DNA of 64,000 nucleotides from Candidatus Poribacteria bacterium (GTDB lineage: Bacteria > Poribacteria > WGA-4E > PCPOR2b): positions 91,591 through 155,590 of the forward strand of contig PYIZ01000009.1 in assembly GCA_003635265.1 (NCBI GenBank), in the 5' to 3' direction. The first letter of the stretch is position 1; every line of letters begins with the position of its first letter. The notes below the pieces were generated by a model. That model did no database searches. It saw only the letters and a program-made list of their open reading frames with translations, and was not told where the DNA came from. This document shows positions 52,338 to 60,164 of the stretch, one piece after another. A program made the translations under genes and the position numbers.

Positions 52338-53351
52338 TCAGTCTCTTCTGATTTGAACTGAGGCGCTCTGTCCGTGGCTATCAGCAATCGCTTGACAGAT
52401 CCGCATCACTTCGCAAGCATCGGCGAGGCTTGCCCGAGGTTGTCTGCCAGCAAGGATTGACTGGGCAAAATGCTCCATCTGTTCGAGATAGCCGTGGCGT
52501 CCGTAGCCCCGATAGTGGGTTCCTTGATTCCATTCTAGGGTCGGGAAATCCCGATAACCACCGACACCCCGCCACGCATCTGGCTTGAGATATTGAACGC
52601 GCTGCATGTTGTGCACATGGACTGCATGTCCACCGTCGCCAGCGACCATCACTGATGTCTCTAGTGCTGGTGCCCCCGCAACCATGTTTAGCGTACCGAC
52701 CGCACCATTTTCAAACTGTAGGGAGACCGCGAATGCCATTCTACCCCCTGCGCCGAAATGTTCAAAAGCACGGAGTCTTGTTACATCGCCCACCAAATAT
52801 CGCATGCAATCCACAATATGAACACCTTGATCCAACAGGTATGCCCACTCCAGCGTTTCATGGGCACCCCTTGGGCTTGGCGCTAGATAGCGCCCTTCAA
52901 ATAGGATGGGTTCTCCAAATTCTGCCTGCGTGATAATTCGCCTTGCCATCCGGTGTGCGGTTGCATGGCGCCACATCGTCGCGACCATGCCAAATTTTCC
53001 GGTTCTTGCGGAGGTTTCAGCGAGCCGTTCAGCATCGCCCACATTAATTGCAGGTGGCTTTTCGATGAAGACGTGCTTTCCGAGTTCCATACAAGCAATC
53101 GCCATATCGGTGTGCATGGTCTTGGGATGTCCAACAATTGCAACGACATCCAGTTCTTCTGTCTCAATCATCGCCCGGTAATCTGTATACCACTGTTTGG
53201 CACCAAAGCGTTTGGCGTTGCTTTCAGCTTTCGCAGCCGATATATCGCATGTTGCAACAAAGTCAATTTCGGGGACCAACCGAACACACGGTTGCAGATT
53301 CCGGGTTGCATGCGATCCACAGCCGATAAAACCCAATTTAATCTGTGCCAT
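52338..53351 (-). CDS. Gfo/Idh/MocA oxidoreductase 2
   Basis: 337 residues from ATG 53351 (a GTG at 53363 adds four; GGTGAAG precedes the ATG). LGFIGCGSHATRN is the Rossmann loop, and FIEKPPAIN has the EKP lysine. C-terminal part WAYLLDQGVHIVDCMRYLVG has the conserved D and H. It probably oxidises a sugar or polyol. Part of a four-gene minus run with the two genes downstream and the Gfo/Idh 3 upstream. Confidence 0.85.
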   Translation of the reverse strand: MAQIKLGFIGCGSHATRNLQPCVRLVPEIDFVATCDISAAKAESNAKRFGAKQWYTDYRAMIETEELDVVAIVGHPKTMHTDMAIACMELGKHVFIEKPPAINVGDAERLAETSARTGKFGMVATMWRHATAHRMARRIITQAEFGEPILFEGRYLAPSPRGAHETLEWAYLLDQGVHIVDCMRYLVGDVTRLRAFEHFGAGGRMAFAVSLQFENGAVGTLNMVAGAPALETSVMVAGDGGHAVHVHNMQRVQYLKPDAWRGVGGYRDFPTLEWNQGTHYRGYGRHGYLEQMEHFAQSILAGRQPRASLADACEVMRICQAIADSHGQSASVQIRRD

Positions 53352-53407
53352 GACAATCTTCACCTATACCTTCGAACGTCTTTCCTCTCGTCCACCTTGG
53401 ATAGTTC

Positions 53408-54313
53408 TTATTCCACAGTATATGCCAACGCTGTTTTCGCTCCATAGTTTACGGCGGATTTGGCTGCCGCTTCAATGAAGGCAACAATTTCTATGCTCTC
53501 AGAGATATCAATCGGCGGCTTTCCGGTCTCAAACATCTGGACAATTTGCTTGAGAAGTTCGCGATAAATGTAACCTGCATTTATTGTAGTTCGCACGATG
53601 GATTTTTCACAATATGCGGTGAAACCGTACCCCGGAGTTCCCTTCCGTATGCCGCGCATTGTACCAATTCGTCCATCTTTCCAACTCCCTGTCACAACAT
53701 CCACATCATCGTTTGAAGCCGACCAAACCGCTTCACACCCGGGCCCCATCAGCGCGTATAGCGTTTCCACACCGTGGAGTCCGTAATGAAATAACCCCGG
53801 ATTGCGCGGGTGGAGCGGTGCTGGCGAGCTAACTTCCACACCGAGAATCTTTCCCGTTTCTTCTTCTTTGCTTTTGATTTCAACAACTTCTAAACCGTAA
53901 CGTAACGATGAGGAGGTGAAAATTGGGACATTTTTTGATTGGGCGAGTGCTGCTAAGGCTTTCGCTTCCGCTAAGTCACAGGTGAAGGGCTTATCCACAA
54001 ATGCGGGCAATCCAGCTTCCAAAAACGGAGCCGTCCGTTTATAGTGAAAACTACCTTCGACCGACTCAATAAGCACGGCATCGATCTGTCCAATCATCTC
54101 CTCCGGCTTCTCCACCAATCGCACACCGTACTCCTGCATCTGTTTCGTAAATCCGGGAATGCGTTCAGGCGACAACAGCGATTCCCCCGGACAACCGACC
54201 ACAATTCTTGCGCCCTCTACCCACTGTTCCTCATCTACATCAATATGGTTGAGCCGCTTTGTAAATTCAACCACATGGGATGTATCAAAATCAACAATTC
54301 CGAGCCGGATCAT
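53408..54313 (-). CDS. Gfo/Idh/MocA-like oxidoreductase 3
   Basis: 301 residues. The N-terminal loop is altered (LGIVDFDTSHV rather than GxGxxG), but FVDKPFTCDLAEAKAL carries the DKP form of the motif, and HYGLHGVETLYALMG has the conserved His. Fits a branch of Gfo/Idh proteins with unusual nucleotide binding; cofactor uncertain. First of the minus-strand run. RBS modest (GAGGGATGA). Confidence 0.78.
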   Translation of the reverse strand: MIRLGIVDFDTSHVVEFTKRLNHIDVDEEQWVEGARIVVGCPGESLLSPERIPGFTKQMQEYGVRLVEKPEEMIGQIDAVLIESVEGSFHYKRTAPFLEAGLPAFVDKPFTCDLAEAKALAALAQSKNVPIFTSSSLRYGLEVVEIKSKEEETGKILGVEVSSPAPLHPRNPGLFHYGLHGVETLYALMGPGCEAVWSASNDDVDVVTGSWKDGRIGTMRGIRKGTPGYGFTAYCEKSIVRTTINAGYIYRELLKQIVQMFETGKPPIDISESIEIVAFIEAAAKSAVNYGAKTALAYTVE

Positions 54314-54575
54314 TCATCCCTCCAAGCTATGTAACTAGTAGTCCTTTGGTTCATGATATTAACTCTCTCTAGGAATCTCTTACGGACAATCACAATATAG
54401 AATTTTCGCTGATTTCCCACTGTTTTGTCAAGGTCTTTTTCTCTATACATGGTGCTAGGGCTATGATACAATATCAGAAATCGGCTAGCATTTTCGAATT
54501 AGTTGATGTTGGAGTGTATTATCTTTATTTTCTATGTAAATTGATGTCCCTAATCTCTCGGTTTTCTGATCCATT
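54314..54575. other. Divergent spacer
   Basis: AT-rich, with GCTATGATACAAT that could be a -10 but no good -35. No gene. Confidence 0.4.
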
Positions 54576-55391
54576 ATGCAATCGATATTAACGAAACAGG
54601 TAATACGCTGGCGTAATTCCGATCCCTCCCCGGTTGAAGACTCCCTTGTGGTGGAGGAACCGCTCGAAATTCGGGTGGGTGGGCAGAGCCTGATAGTTGT
54701 GATGCGGACCCCGGGGCATGACTTTGATCTCGCTGCAGGGTTTCTTTACACAGAGGGACTGATAACATCGTCCGATGATATCGGGACAATCGCCTACTGT
54801 GAGGATGAAGATATTGAGGAACCCGATCTGCAAAATATCATAAACGTTCATCTTACGAATGGGCAGGTTCTCGAAGAGCAGGAGGGGTGGCAACGGAACT
54901 TCCACGCGAACGCTAGTTGTGGGTTGTGCGGCAAAATGACTATCGAATCAGTTAAACAGGAGATTTCGCCGATAAAATCGGAAATTCAGATAGATCCGGA
55001 CATCTTTTATACTCTCAACGATAGACTGCGATCGGCACAATCGGTCTTTGAAGCTACTGGCGGATTGCATGCTGCGGGATTATTTGATAAACAGGGCGAA
55101 CTGCAAATTGTACGCGAGGATGTTGGACGACACAATGCAGTGGATAAGGTGATTGGACAGGCACTTTTAATTGAGCAACTGCCGTTAGATCGTCACATTT
55201 TGATGGTGAGTGGGCGAGCCAGTTTCGAGATTATCCAAAAAGCGTTATTCGCCCGAATACCAGTGATTGTAGCGGTTTCTGCAGCATCGAGTCTTGCTGT
55301 TGAAATGGCGCAAGAGGGTAAAATTACGTTGGTTGGGTTTATGCGTGGCAAAGGCATGACTGTTTACAGTCATCCTGACCGGATTCGATGA
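54576..55391 (+). CDS. fdhD: Formate dehydrogenase accessory sulfurtransferase FdhD
   Basis: 271 residues. FdhD signatures: EEPLEIRVGGQSL, RTPGHDFDLAAGFLYTEGLI, and ASCGLCGK with C115 and C118, the pair that takes persulfide from IscS and hands sulfur to the molybdenum/tungsten bis-MGD cofactor. TGGLHAAGLFD and VREDVGRHNAVDKVIG follow. It is needed for formate dehydrogenase activity, but no formate dehydrogenase or molybdenum gene is in the window, so the target lies elsewhere. Start has a weak ribosome site. Confidence 0.95.
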   Translation: MQSILTKQVIRWRNSDPSPVEDSLVVEEPLEIRVGGQSLIVVMRTPGHDFDLAAGFLYTEGLITSSDDIGTIAYCEDEDIEEPDLQNIINVHLTNGQVLEEQEGWQRNFHANASCGLCGKMTIESVKQEISPIKSEIQIDPDIFYTLNDRLRSAQSVFEATGGLHAAGLFDKQGELQIVREDVGRHNAVDKVIGQALLIEQLPLDRHILMVSGRASFEIIQKALFARIPVIVAVSAASSLAVEMAQEGKITLVGFMRGKGMTVYSHPDRIR

Positions 55392-55476
55392 GCCGCCGCG
55401 GAGTGGCAATAACGTTATAGTCAAGTCTGGAATGCGCAAAAAACTCAACATATATGATGAAGGAGGATTATTCTAA

Positions 55477-55752
55477 ATGGAAATGATTTTAGGCGCAGCC
55501 CAATCACTGGTGAATTTTCTATTTTTGGTCATTGTTTTGGGTACAGCAGCAGTTTCGTGGTGGCTATCTGTCAAATATCGCGAACGGTATGCGGACTTTC
55601 CGTGGAATAAGGCGGCAATTATTCTCGGAATTGAGGTTTTAGCTTGGATTGCGTTCAACATCTTTTGGAGTTGGGTGATAAATAACTGGTGGATTGCCAT
55701 TGTTCTCATCGTTATCATTATAATCGTTCTAAAAAAACGTAGACGCGAATAA
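55477..55752 (+). CDS. Small membrane protein
   Basis: 91 residues with three hydrophobic stretches (about 10-30, 48-66 and 67-86) and a basic KKRRRE tail. AAGGAGG lies 12 bases before the ATG. No family recognised. Sits between FdhD and an aldolase; function unknown. Confidence 0.6.
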   Translation: MEMILGAAQSLVNFLFLVIVLGTAAVSWWLSVKYRERYADFPWNKAAIILGIEVLAWIAFNIFWSWVINNWWIAIVLIVIIIIVLKKRRRE

Positions 55753-55773
55753 ATAAGAAATGGAGTAAATCTC

Positions 55774-56637
55774 ATGGGTAGAGTCAATCGTGCTATTGAA
55801 CTCCTTGAGGGGCGACATACCCTCATTTACGGCGGCAGCGGAGATTTGTCATTCGAGGGCGGCGTTAACGCCTGTCATACGGATAACGATTTCCTCCTGC
55901 TCGAACAAGAACATGTCGCGCTGAACATACTGGGCGTGCGGGAATTCATGAGGGGATTGGCAGCGGCGGGCCCCACAAGGAGCGGCCATCCGACGCCAAC
56001 CGTGTTGGTAACGCTGCCCGTGCAGGGCACCGATGAACACGTGATGCGAGCAAACGCTTGGATGGTAACACACTACCTTGACTGTGGCGTTCACGGCTTT
56101 GTGCTCTGTCACGCCGAGACACCGGGTGCGGTAAAGGTACTAATCGAATCTATGCGGTTTCCCTTTAATGATATTGGTGTAGGGGACGGGTTAGATGAAG
56201 GACGCCGGGGCGCCGGCGGCGGACCGGGTCATATCTGGGGATTGGATCATTCAGAGTACCTACGAAAAGCAGATGTCTGGCCCCTGAACCCGGAGGGCGA
56301 GTTGATCGTGGGGTTGAAAATCGAGAATCGCCGTGCCCTTGAGAATTGTGAGGCAACCTGTAAAGTGCCGGGGCTCACCTACGTCGAGTGGGGTCCCGGT
56401 GACATGGGGTATTCGTTCGGTGACCCGGACGCGCATGATCCACCGTATAGCCCTGAGATGGCTGGGGCGCGAGCGCGAGTGAATGCTGCCCGTAAAGCGG
56501 CAGGCATTGACTTCTGTGATTCGATTAATGTTGATAACTACAAGGAGCAGATTGACAACGACATCTTGATCTGCGGGGGCGGTCCCGAAATCGCAGCGCT
56601 ATGCCGAGAGTATACCAAGCGAACCATGCCAGCGTAG
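55774..56637 (+). CDS. HpcH/HpaI aldolase-like protein
   Basis: 287 residues. Barrel text LLLEQEHVALNI, VHGFVLCHAETP, IVGLKIENRRALEN and YVEWGPGDMGYSFG; the Glu in KIENR and the Asp in GPGDMG would hold Mg in HpcH/HpaI aldolases (4-hydroxy-2-oxo acid class II aldolases). Cleaves or forms 2-oxo acids such as 2-keto-3-deoxy sugar acids. Precedes a D-2-hydroxyacid dehydrogenase by 59 bases. The downstream product would suit that. Confidence 0.8.
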   Translation: MGRVNRAIELLEGRHTLIYGGSGDLSFEGGVNACHTDNDFLLLEQEHVALNILGVREFMRGLAAAGPTRSGHPTPTVLVTLPVQGTDEHVMRANAWMVTHYLDCGVHGFVLCHAETPGAVKVLIESMRFPFNDIGVGDGLDEGRRGAGGGPGHIWGLDHSEYLRKADVWPLNPEGELIVGLKIENRRALENCEATCKVPGLTYVEWGPGDMGYSFGDPDAHDPPYSPEMAGARARVNAARKAAGIDFCDSINVDNYKEQIDNDILICGGGPEIAALCREYTKRTMPA

Positions 56638-56696
56638 TGCCCTTTCGCGAATGATCGCTGGCTTGGTCTGATAAGGAAGGAATTTAATCTGAGGTT

Positions 56697-57638
56697 ATGG
56701 CAACCAAAATACTGACAATGAACATGGACGATGCGTCCGCCGAACGGATCCGTGCTGTGTCCGATCAAGTTGAGCTTATAGTAGCCGGCTCTGAGGAGAA
56801 ATTTGAGGAAGAGCTTCCCAGCGCAGACATCTTGATTGGCGATGTGCGACCGAAATATTTTCCACAAGCGAAGCGGGTGCGTTGGATGGCGTACTATTCG
56901 GCAGGGATTGATTTCCTGATGAGCCCAGAGATTGAAAAGAGTGATGTTATTATCACAACTGCGAAGGGCTTTGTCGGGATACACTTAGCAGAGCACGCAT
57001 TCGCGCTTATCTTGGGTCTCACGCGGGATGTCGCACTGGTAACTCGCAACGCTAGTTGGAGCAACAACCGTCTGATGGCGCGGGAACTAATCGATAGTAC
57101 CATGGGGATAATCGGACTAGGTGGTGCCGGGCGCGAGACAGCGAAACGCGCACACGCTTTTGGTATGCGGGTGATCGCTGTAGATCCGATGCCTGCAACA
57201 GTGCCCGACTATGTGGAAGCGTGCTGGGACTTAGATCGCTTCCATAATCTGCTTGAGGTTTCTGATGTTGTTGTGATCTGCGCGCCGCTCACGCCGGAGA
57301 CGGAGGAGATGTTCAATCAGGAGGCGTTTCGTCATATGCAGTCCCACGCGCTACTGATCAATGTCAGTCGTGGTAGGATTGTCAACGAAGCAGCATTGAT
57401 GGAGGCGCTGGAACAGGGGCTTATCGCCGGTGCTGGTTTGGATGTGCTGCCGGTAGAACCGGTGGCGGATGATCACCCCTTGTGGCAGATGGAGAATGTG
57501 ATTATTACCCCTCATATGGCCGGCAACTCACCGATGCGGGGACCTCGGTGGATGGACACGTTCTGTGAGAATCTGGAACGATTCCTGATGGGTGATGATG
57601 ATCTACTCAGTCGTTTCGACCAGACCAAAGGATATTAA
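56697..57638 (+). CDS. D-2-hydroxyacid dehydrogenase
   Basis: 313 residues. GIIGLGGAGRETAKRAHAFGMRV (NAD loop), INVSRGRIVNEAAL (Arg), GLDVLPVEP (Glu) and ITPHMAGN (His) give the complete catalytic set of the D-isomer-specific family. Reduces or oxidises 2-oxo acids; may act on glyoxylate/hydroxypyruvate-like compounds from the aldolase. AAGGAAGG upstream of the start. Confidence 0.88.
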   Translation: MATKILTMNMDDASAERIRAVSDQVELIVAGSEEKFEEELPSADILIGDVRPKYFPQAKRVRWMAYYSAGIDFLMSPEIEKSDVIITTAKGFVGIHLAEHAFALILGLTRDVALVTRNASWSNNRLMARELIDSTMGIIGLGGAGRETAKRAHAFGMRVIAVDPMPATVPDYVEACWDLDRFHNLLEVSDVVVICAPLTPETEEMFNQEAFRHMQSHALLINVSRGRIVNEAALMEALEQGLIAGAGLDVLPVEPVADDHPLWQMENVIITPHMAGNSPMRGPRWMDTFCENLERFLMGDDDLLSRFDQTKGY

Positions 57639-57765
57639 CTACTAGCCCTACTCGGCTCCGACTACGCCGAGAGTCTATGACTTGGATAGGCATATTCAAG
57701 CTATGCCCATTGATTTGCAGTGGATTTGTCAATCCACTGCGAGCAGTGATTGACTCGATTATAGG
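57639..57765. other. Convergent spacer with repeat
   Basis: Family 2 hairpin copy 2 (57717-57751). Nothing else. Confidence 0.5.
57717..57751. repeat. Hairpin repeat family 2, copy 2
   Basis: GCAGTGGATT, TGTC, AATCCACTGC, then GAGCAGTGATT. Matches 6831-6865. Confidence 0.75.
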
Positions 57766-58545
57766 TTATGTAAGTGCCAACAGGCAGTTATCGTCTAACG
57801 GCTCAATCGGCGTGAAATCGCGGTGGGCAATCCACTCCGGGCGCTTGAATTGACGGATGTGGTTATCCACATGGCAGAGACTCAGATATACGATTACCCG
57901 ATCCCACGGACTGATGTTGGGCGCTGAAGCGTGCACCATATTTGAGTGGAACATCAGCACGGTGCCCGGCACCCCCTTGGGTGCGACAATCCCACCCTCG
58001 TTTGCCAGATGGCGGATCCTGTCCTTGTCGAGTGTCCACAGCGGATAGGAGGTCGTCAATGTGTCATGTCCCGCCTCTATTACCCCCTGCTTGTGGCTGC
58101 GTGGAATAAGATAAAGGGGACCGTTGAATTCAGTTACCTCATCAAGAAACACCGCAATATTCATCGCCCGTGGTTGTGGCATCTGGTCGTCGCGGGACCA
58201 TGTGCCGTAATCTTGGTGCCACTGCCAGACATCACCGTTGAAAGCGGCTTTCCCGTTAATTTTGTACTGGTGCATATACACCGGTCCATCAAGAAGCTGC
58301 ATGACCGGCTCGATTAAGCGGGGATGCCGTCCCAAGCGGTTAAACGCCTCGTTGTAGGTATGTGCGGCGAAGGCAGTGCGAACTGCCTCTCCGTCCTTTT
58401 CACGCCAGACCTCCTCGCGCCGCATGGCGAAAATCTTTGGGAGCTCATGTTTTAGGACATCAATTTCCGTTTGGCTGAACCGGTTTTTCAGGATTAACCA
58501 ACCTTCGGTATCGAAATGGGATAATTGGTCCTTTGTCAATTTCAT
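57766..58545 (-). CDS. Phytanoyl-CoA dioxygenase family protein 3 (ectoine-hydroxylase-like)
   Basis: 259 residues. HQYKINGKAAFNGDVWQWHQ (about residues 92-111) resembles the ectoine hydroxylase region; H110 and D112 (HQD) are iron ligands, and VHASAPN gives H205 with R216 for 2-oxoglutarate. PRSHKQGV is the loop. Similarity to EctD is in this motif only, so ectoine is a guess. GGGAGTGAGG before the ATG. End gene of the 57766-63233 run. Confidence 0.85.
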   Translation of the reverse strand: MKLTKDQLSHFDTEGWLILKNRFSQTEIDVLKHELPKIFAMRREEVWREKDGEAVRTAFAAHTYNEAFNRLGRHPRLIEPVMQLLDGPVYMHQYKINGKAAFNGDVWQWHQDYGTWSRDDQMPQPRAMNIAVFLDEVTEFNGPLYLIPRSHKQGVIEAGHDTLTTSYPLWTLDKDRIRHLANEGGIVAPKGVPGTVLMFHSNMVHASAPNISPWDRVIVYLSLCHVDNHIRQFKRPEWIAHRDFTPIEPLDDNCLLALT

Positions 58546-58608
58546 GGTGCCTCACTCCCTAACCTGTTTGGAGTTTTGAACCCTGCTTAACAGTGGAATC
58601 AAGCTGCA

Positions 58609-60129
58609 TTACTTGAATTGAAACGAATAGAGCTTGGCGTTTTTGAAATAGAAACGCAGCTTTATCGGCTTGCCAGCCAACGCACTCACGTCGGAATTAC
58701 CGTTCCACGAAACGACTTGGCTGGTGCTTCCCACCGTGATTGAATCTGCGTCGTTGAAGTTGAATCCGGGCAACTTCTTATGGTTCGCCCTTAAAATTTC
58801 TACCTTTACTTCGCCGGGACTTGGGCCCGCAGCAATCGGTGCCATGCTTGCGTTCAGATACAAGCGTGATCCGGAGAACCCGAATGGTCGGGTCGTCATC
58901 TGACCGAAGGACTCGGGTTCATGGAAGATTTGTCGCTCGCCATAGATGTGTCGCAGCTCCTCCTCAGACCTATCCTTGACCACCCAGCCCTTCCCACTGT
59001 CGAGAGATACAAACCCATCCAGACGTGAAACTGCCAGCCCGATGCCCTCCGCAGACTTGTCACCCAACTCTAGGGCAATTTCAGGGGATCGACTGTTCGT
59101 GCCGATGTAGTAGGTGAAGATGTTATCTCCGTGAACGATGGTGTCTTGAGCGTAGACGCTGCTGGAGTCGAAGTCCGCTCGTGAACCACCACGCGGGATG
59201 TATGGTTCCCGGTAGTTCCGCTGAAAGTGAAATCCATCCCGACTGAAGATGACCTCAGGATGATGAGTCACGTTGGTGGTGCGGAAGATCCACAACAGCC
59301 CAACGTAGATCCCCTCATAGGCGAAGACCGGCAGGCTGTAGAACTCGGTGTCGGGGTAATCGTCTTTGTCCGGTACAAGGATGATCTCCGGCTCGCTCCA
59401 GTGGATCATGTCTGGGCTTTCTGCCCTGCCGATAAGCCGTTTGCCGTAAGGTCCCCGCCAGTGGTGGCTTGCTTCCATAGTGACGTAGTACGTCTCGCGT
59501 ATCGGATCCCAACCTTGGAAACGACCCGCCCAACGCCCCAACTCCTGGCCGGTATCGATGACGGGATTGCCTTCGTAGGGAGTCCAGTTGATCCCATCCG
59601 GAGAATAATAAAGATCGTATTGCATCCCCCGTTTCTGTGTGTCGCCGATCATGATTAACGCCTTGTACCGTTTGGAAGGATCTTTCTCGCGTAGGTCTTG
59701 GAACGCCGGTGCTGGGGGTAGACCCTCTTTTGTGGGAAGGATGTTGTTGTCCGTCGAGCCGTCGAATTGGACGAGTCCTAGCGATGGTCGCTCCCAATGA
59801 ATCCCATCCTCGGAGGTTGCCAAACACATCACACTCCCCCGGGTGTCCAAGAGAAGCCCCGCGGCACCACCCGGAACCGGCTTGCCATTTTCTAAATGGA
59901 CAGTGATGGTTGCAGAAGAATACCACATTCTGAAGATCCCGTCAATCGGGTCAAAAATTACCTTATTGGGCCGCATGAAGTTTCCTTCCCACGGACGTTC
60001 CGGCCGGATGACAGGGTTGTCGTCCACCTTTACCGCGGAGTTCAGACCCTGTTTTGCATTGACCAAACTCTCGATCAGGTAATCATCAAAGAAAAGCTGC
60101 TTGGTTGATCCAATATTGAGCATCGGCAT
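58609..60129 (-). CDS. Propeller hydrolase-like protein 2
   Basis: 506 residues; paralogue of the 37519 protein (QLFFDDYLIESL here, QLFLDDFGIERL there). Blade text with S.DG..W: TSEDGIHWERP, YSPDGINWTPY, ESPDMIHWSEP, FSRDGFHFQRN. Likely a GH32/43-like or sialidase-like propeller; catalytic acids not assigned. No signal peptide. AAAGGAG before the ATG. Second from the end in the minus run with PhyH and DMFase-like genes; gaps 63 and 35 bases. Confidence 0.6.
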   Translation of the reverse strand: MPMLNIGSTKQLFFDDYLIESLVNAKQGLNSAVKVDDNPVIRPERPWEGNFMRPNKVIFDPIDGIFRMWYSSATITVHLENGKPVPGGAAGLLLDTRGSVMCLATSEDGIHWERPSLGLVQFDGSTDNNILPTKEGLPPAPAFQDLREKDPSKRYKALIMIGDTQKRGMQYDLYYSPDGINWTPYEGNPVIDTGQELGRWAGRFQGWDPIRETYYVTMEASHHWRGPYGKRLIGRAESPDMIHWSEPEIILVPDKDDYPDTEFYSLPVFAYEGIYVGLLWIFRTTNVTHHPEVIFSRDGFHFQRNYREPYIPRGGSRADFDSSSVYAQDTIVHGDNIFTYYIGTNSRSPEIALELGDKSAEGIGLAVSRLDGFVSLDSGKGWVVKDRSEEELRHIYGERQIFHEPESFGQMTTRPFGFSGSRLYLNASMAPIAAGPSPGEVKVEILRANHKKLPGFNFNDADSITVGSTSQVVSWNGNSDVSALAGKPIKLRFYFKNAKLYSFQFK

Positions 60130-60164
60130 TGTTATTCTCCTTTATCAGTTCCGGCAATCGATAT

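Noticed and set aside
59315-59926. Minus-strand ORF of 203 aa
   Set aside because: Another frame within the propeller protein 2 gene, with arginine/glycine-rich noise.
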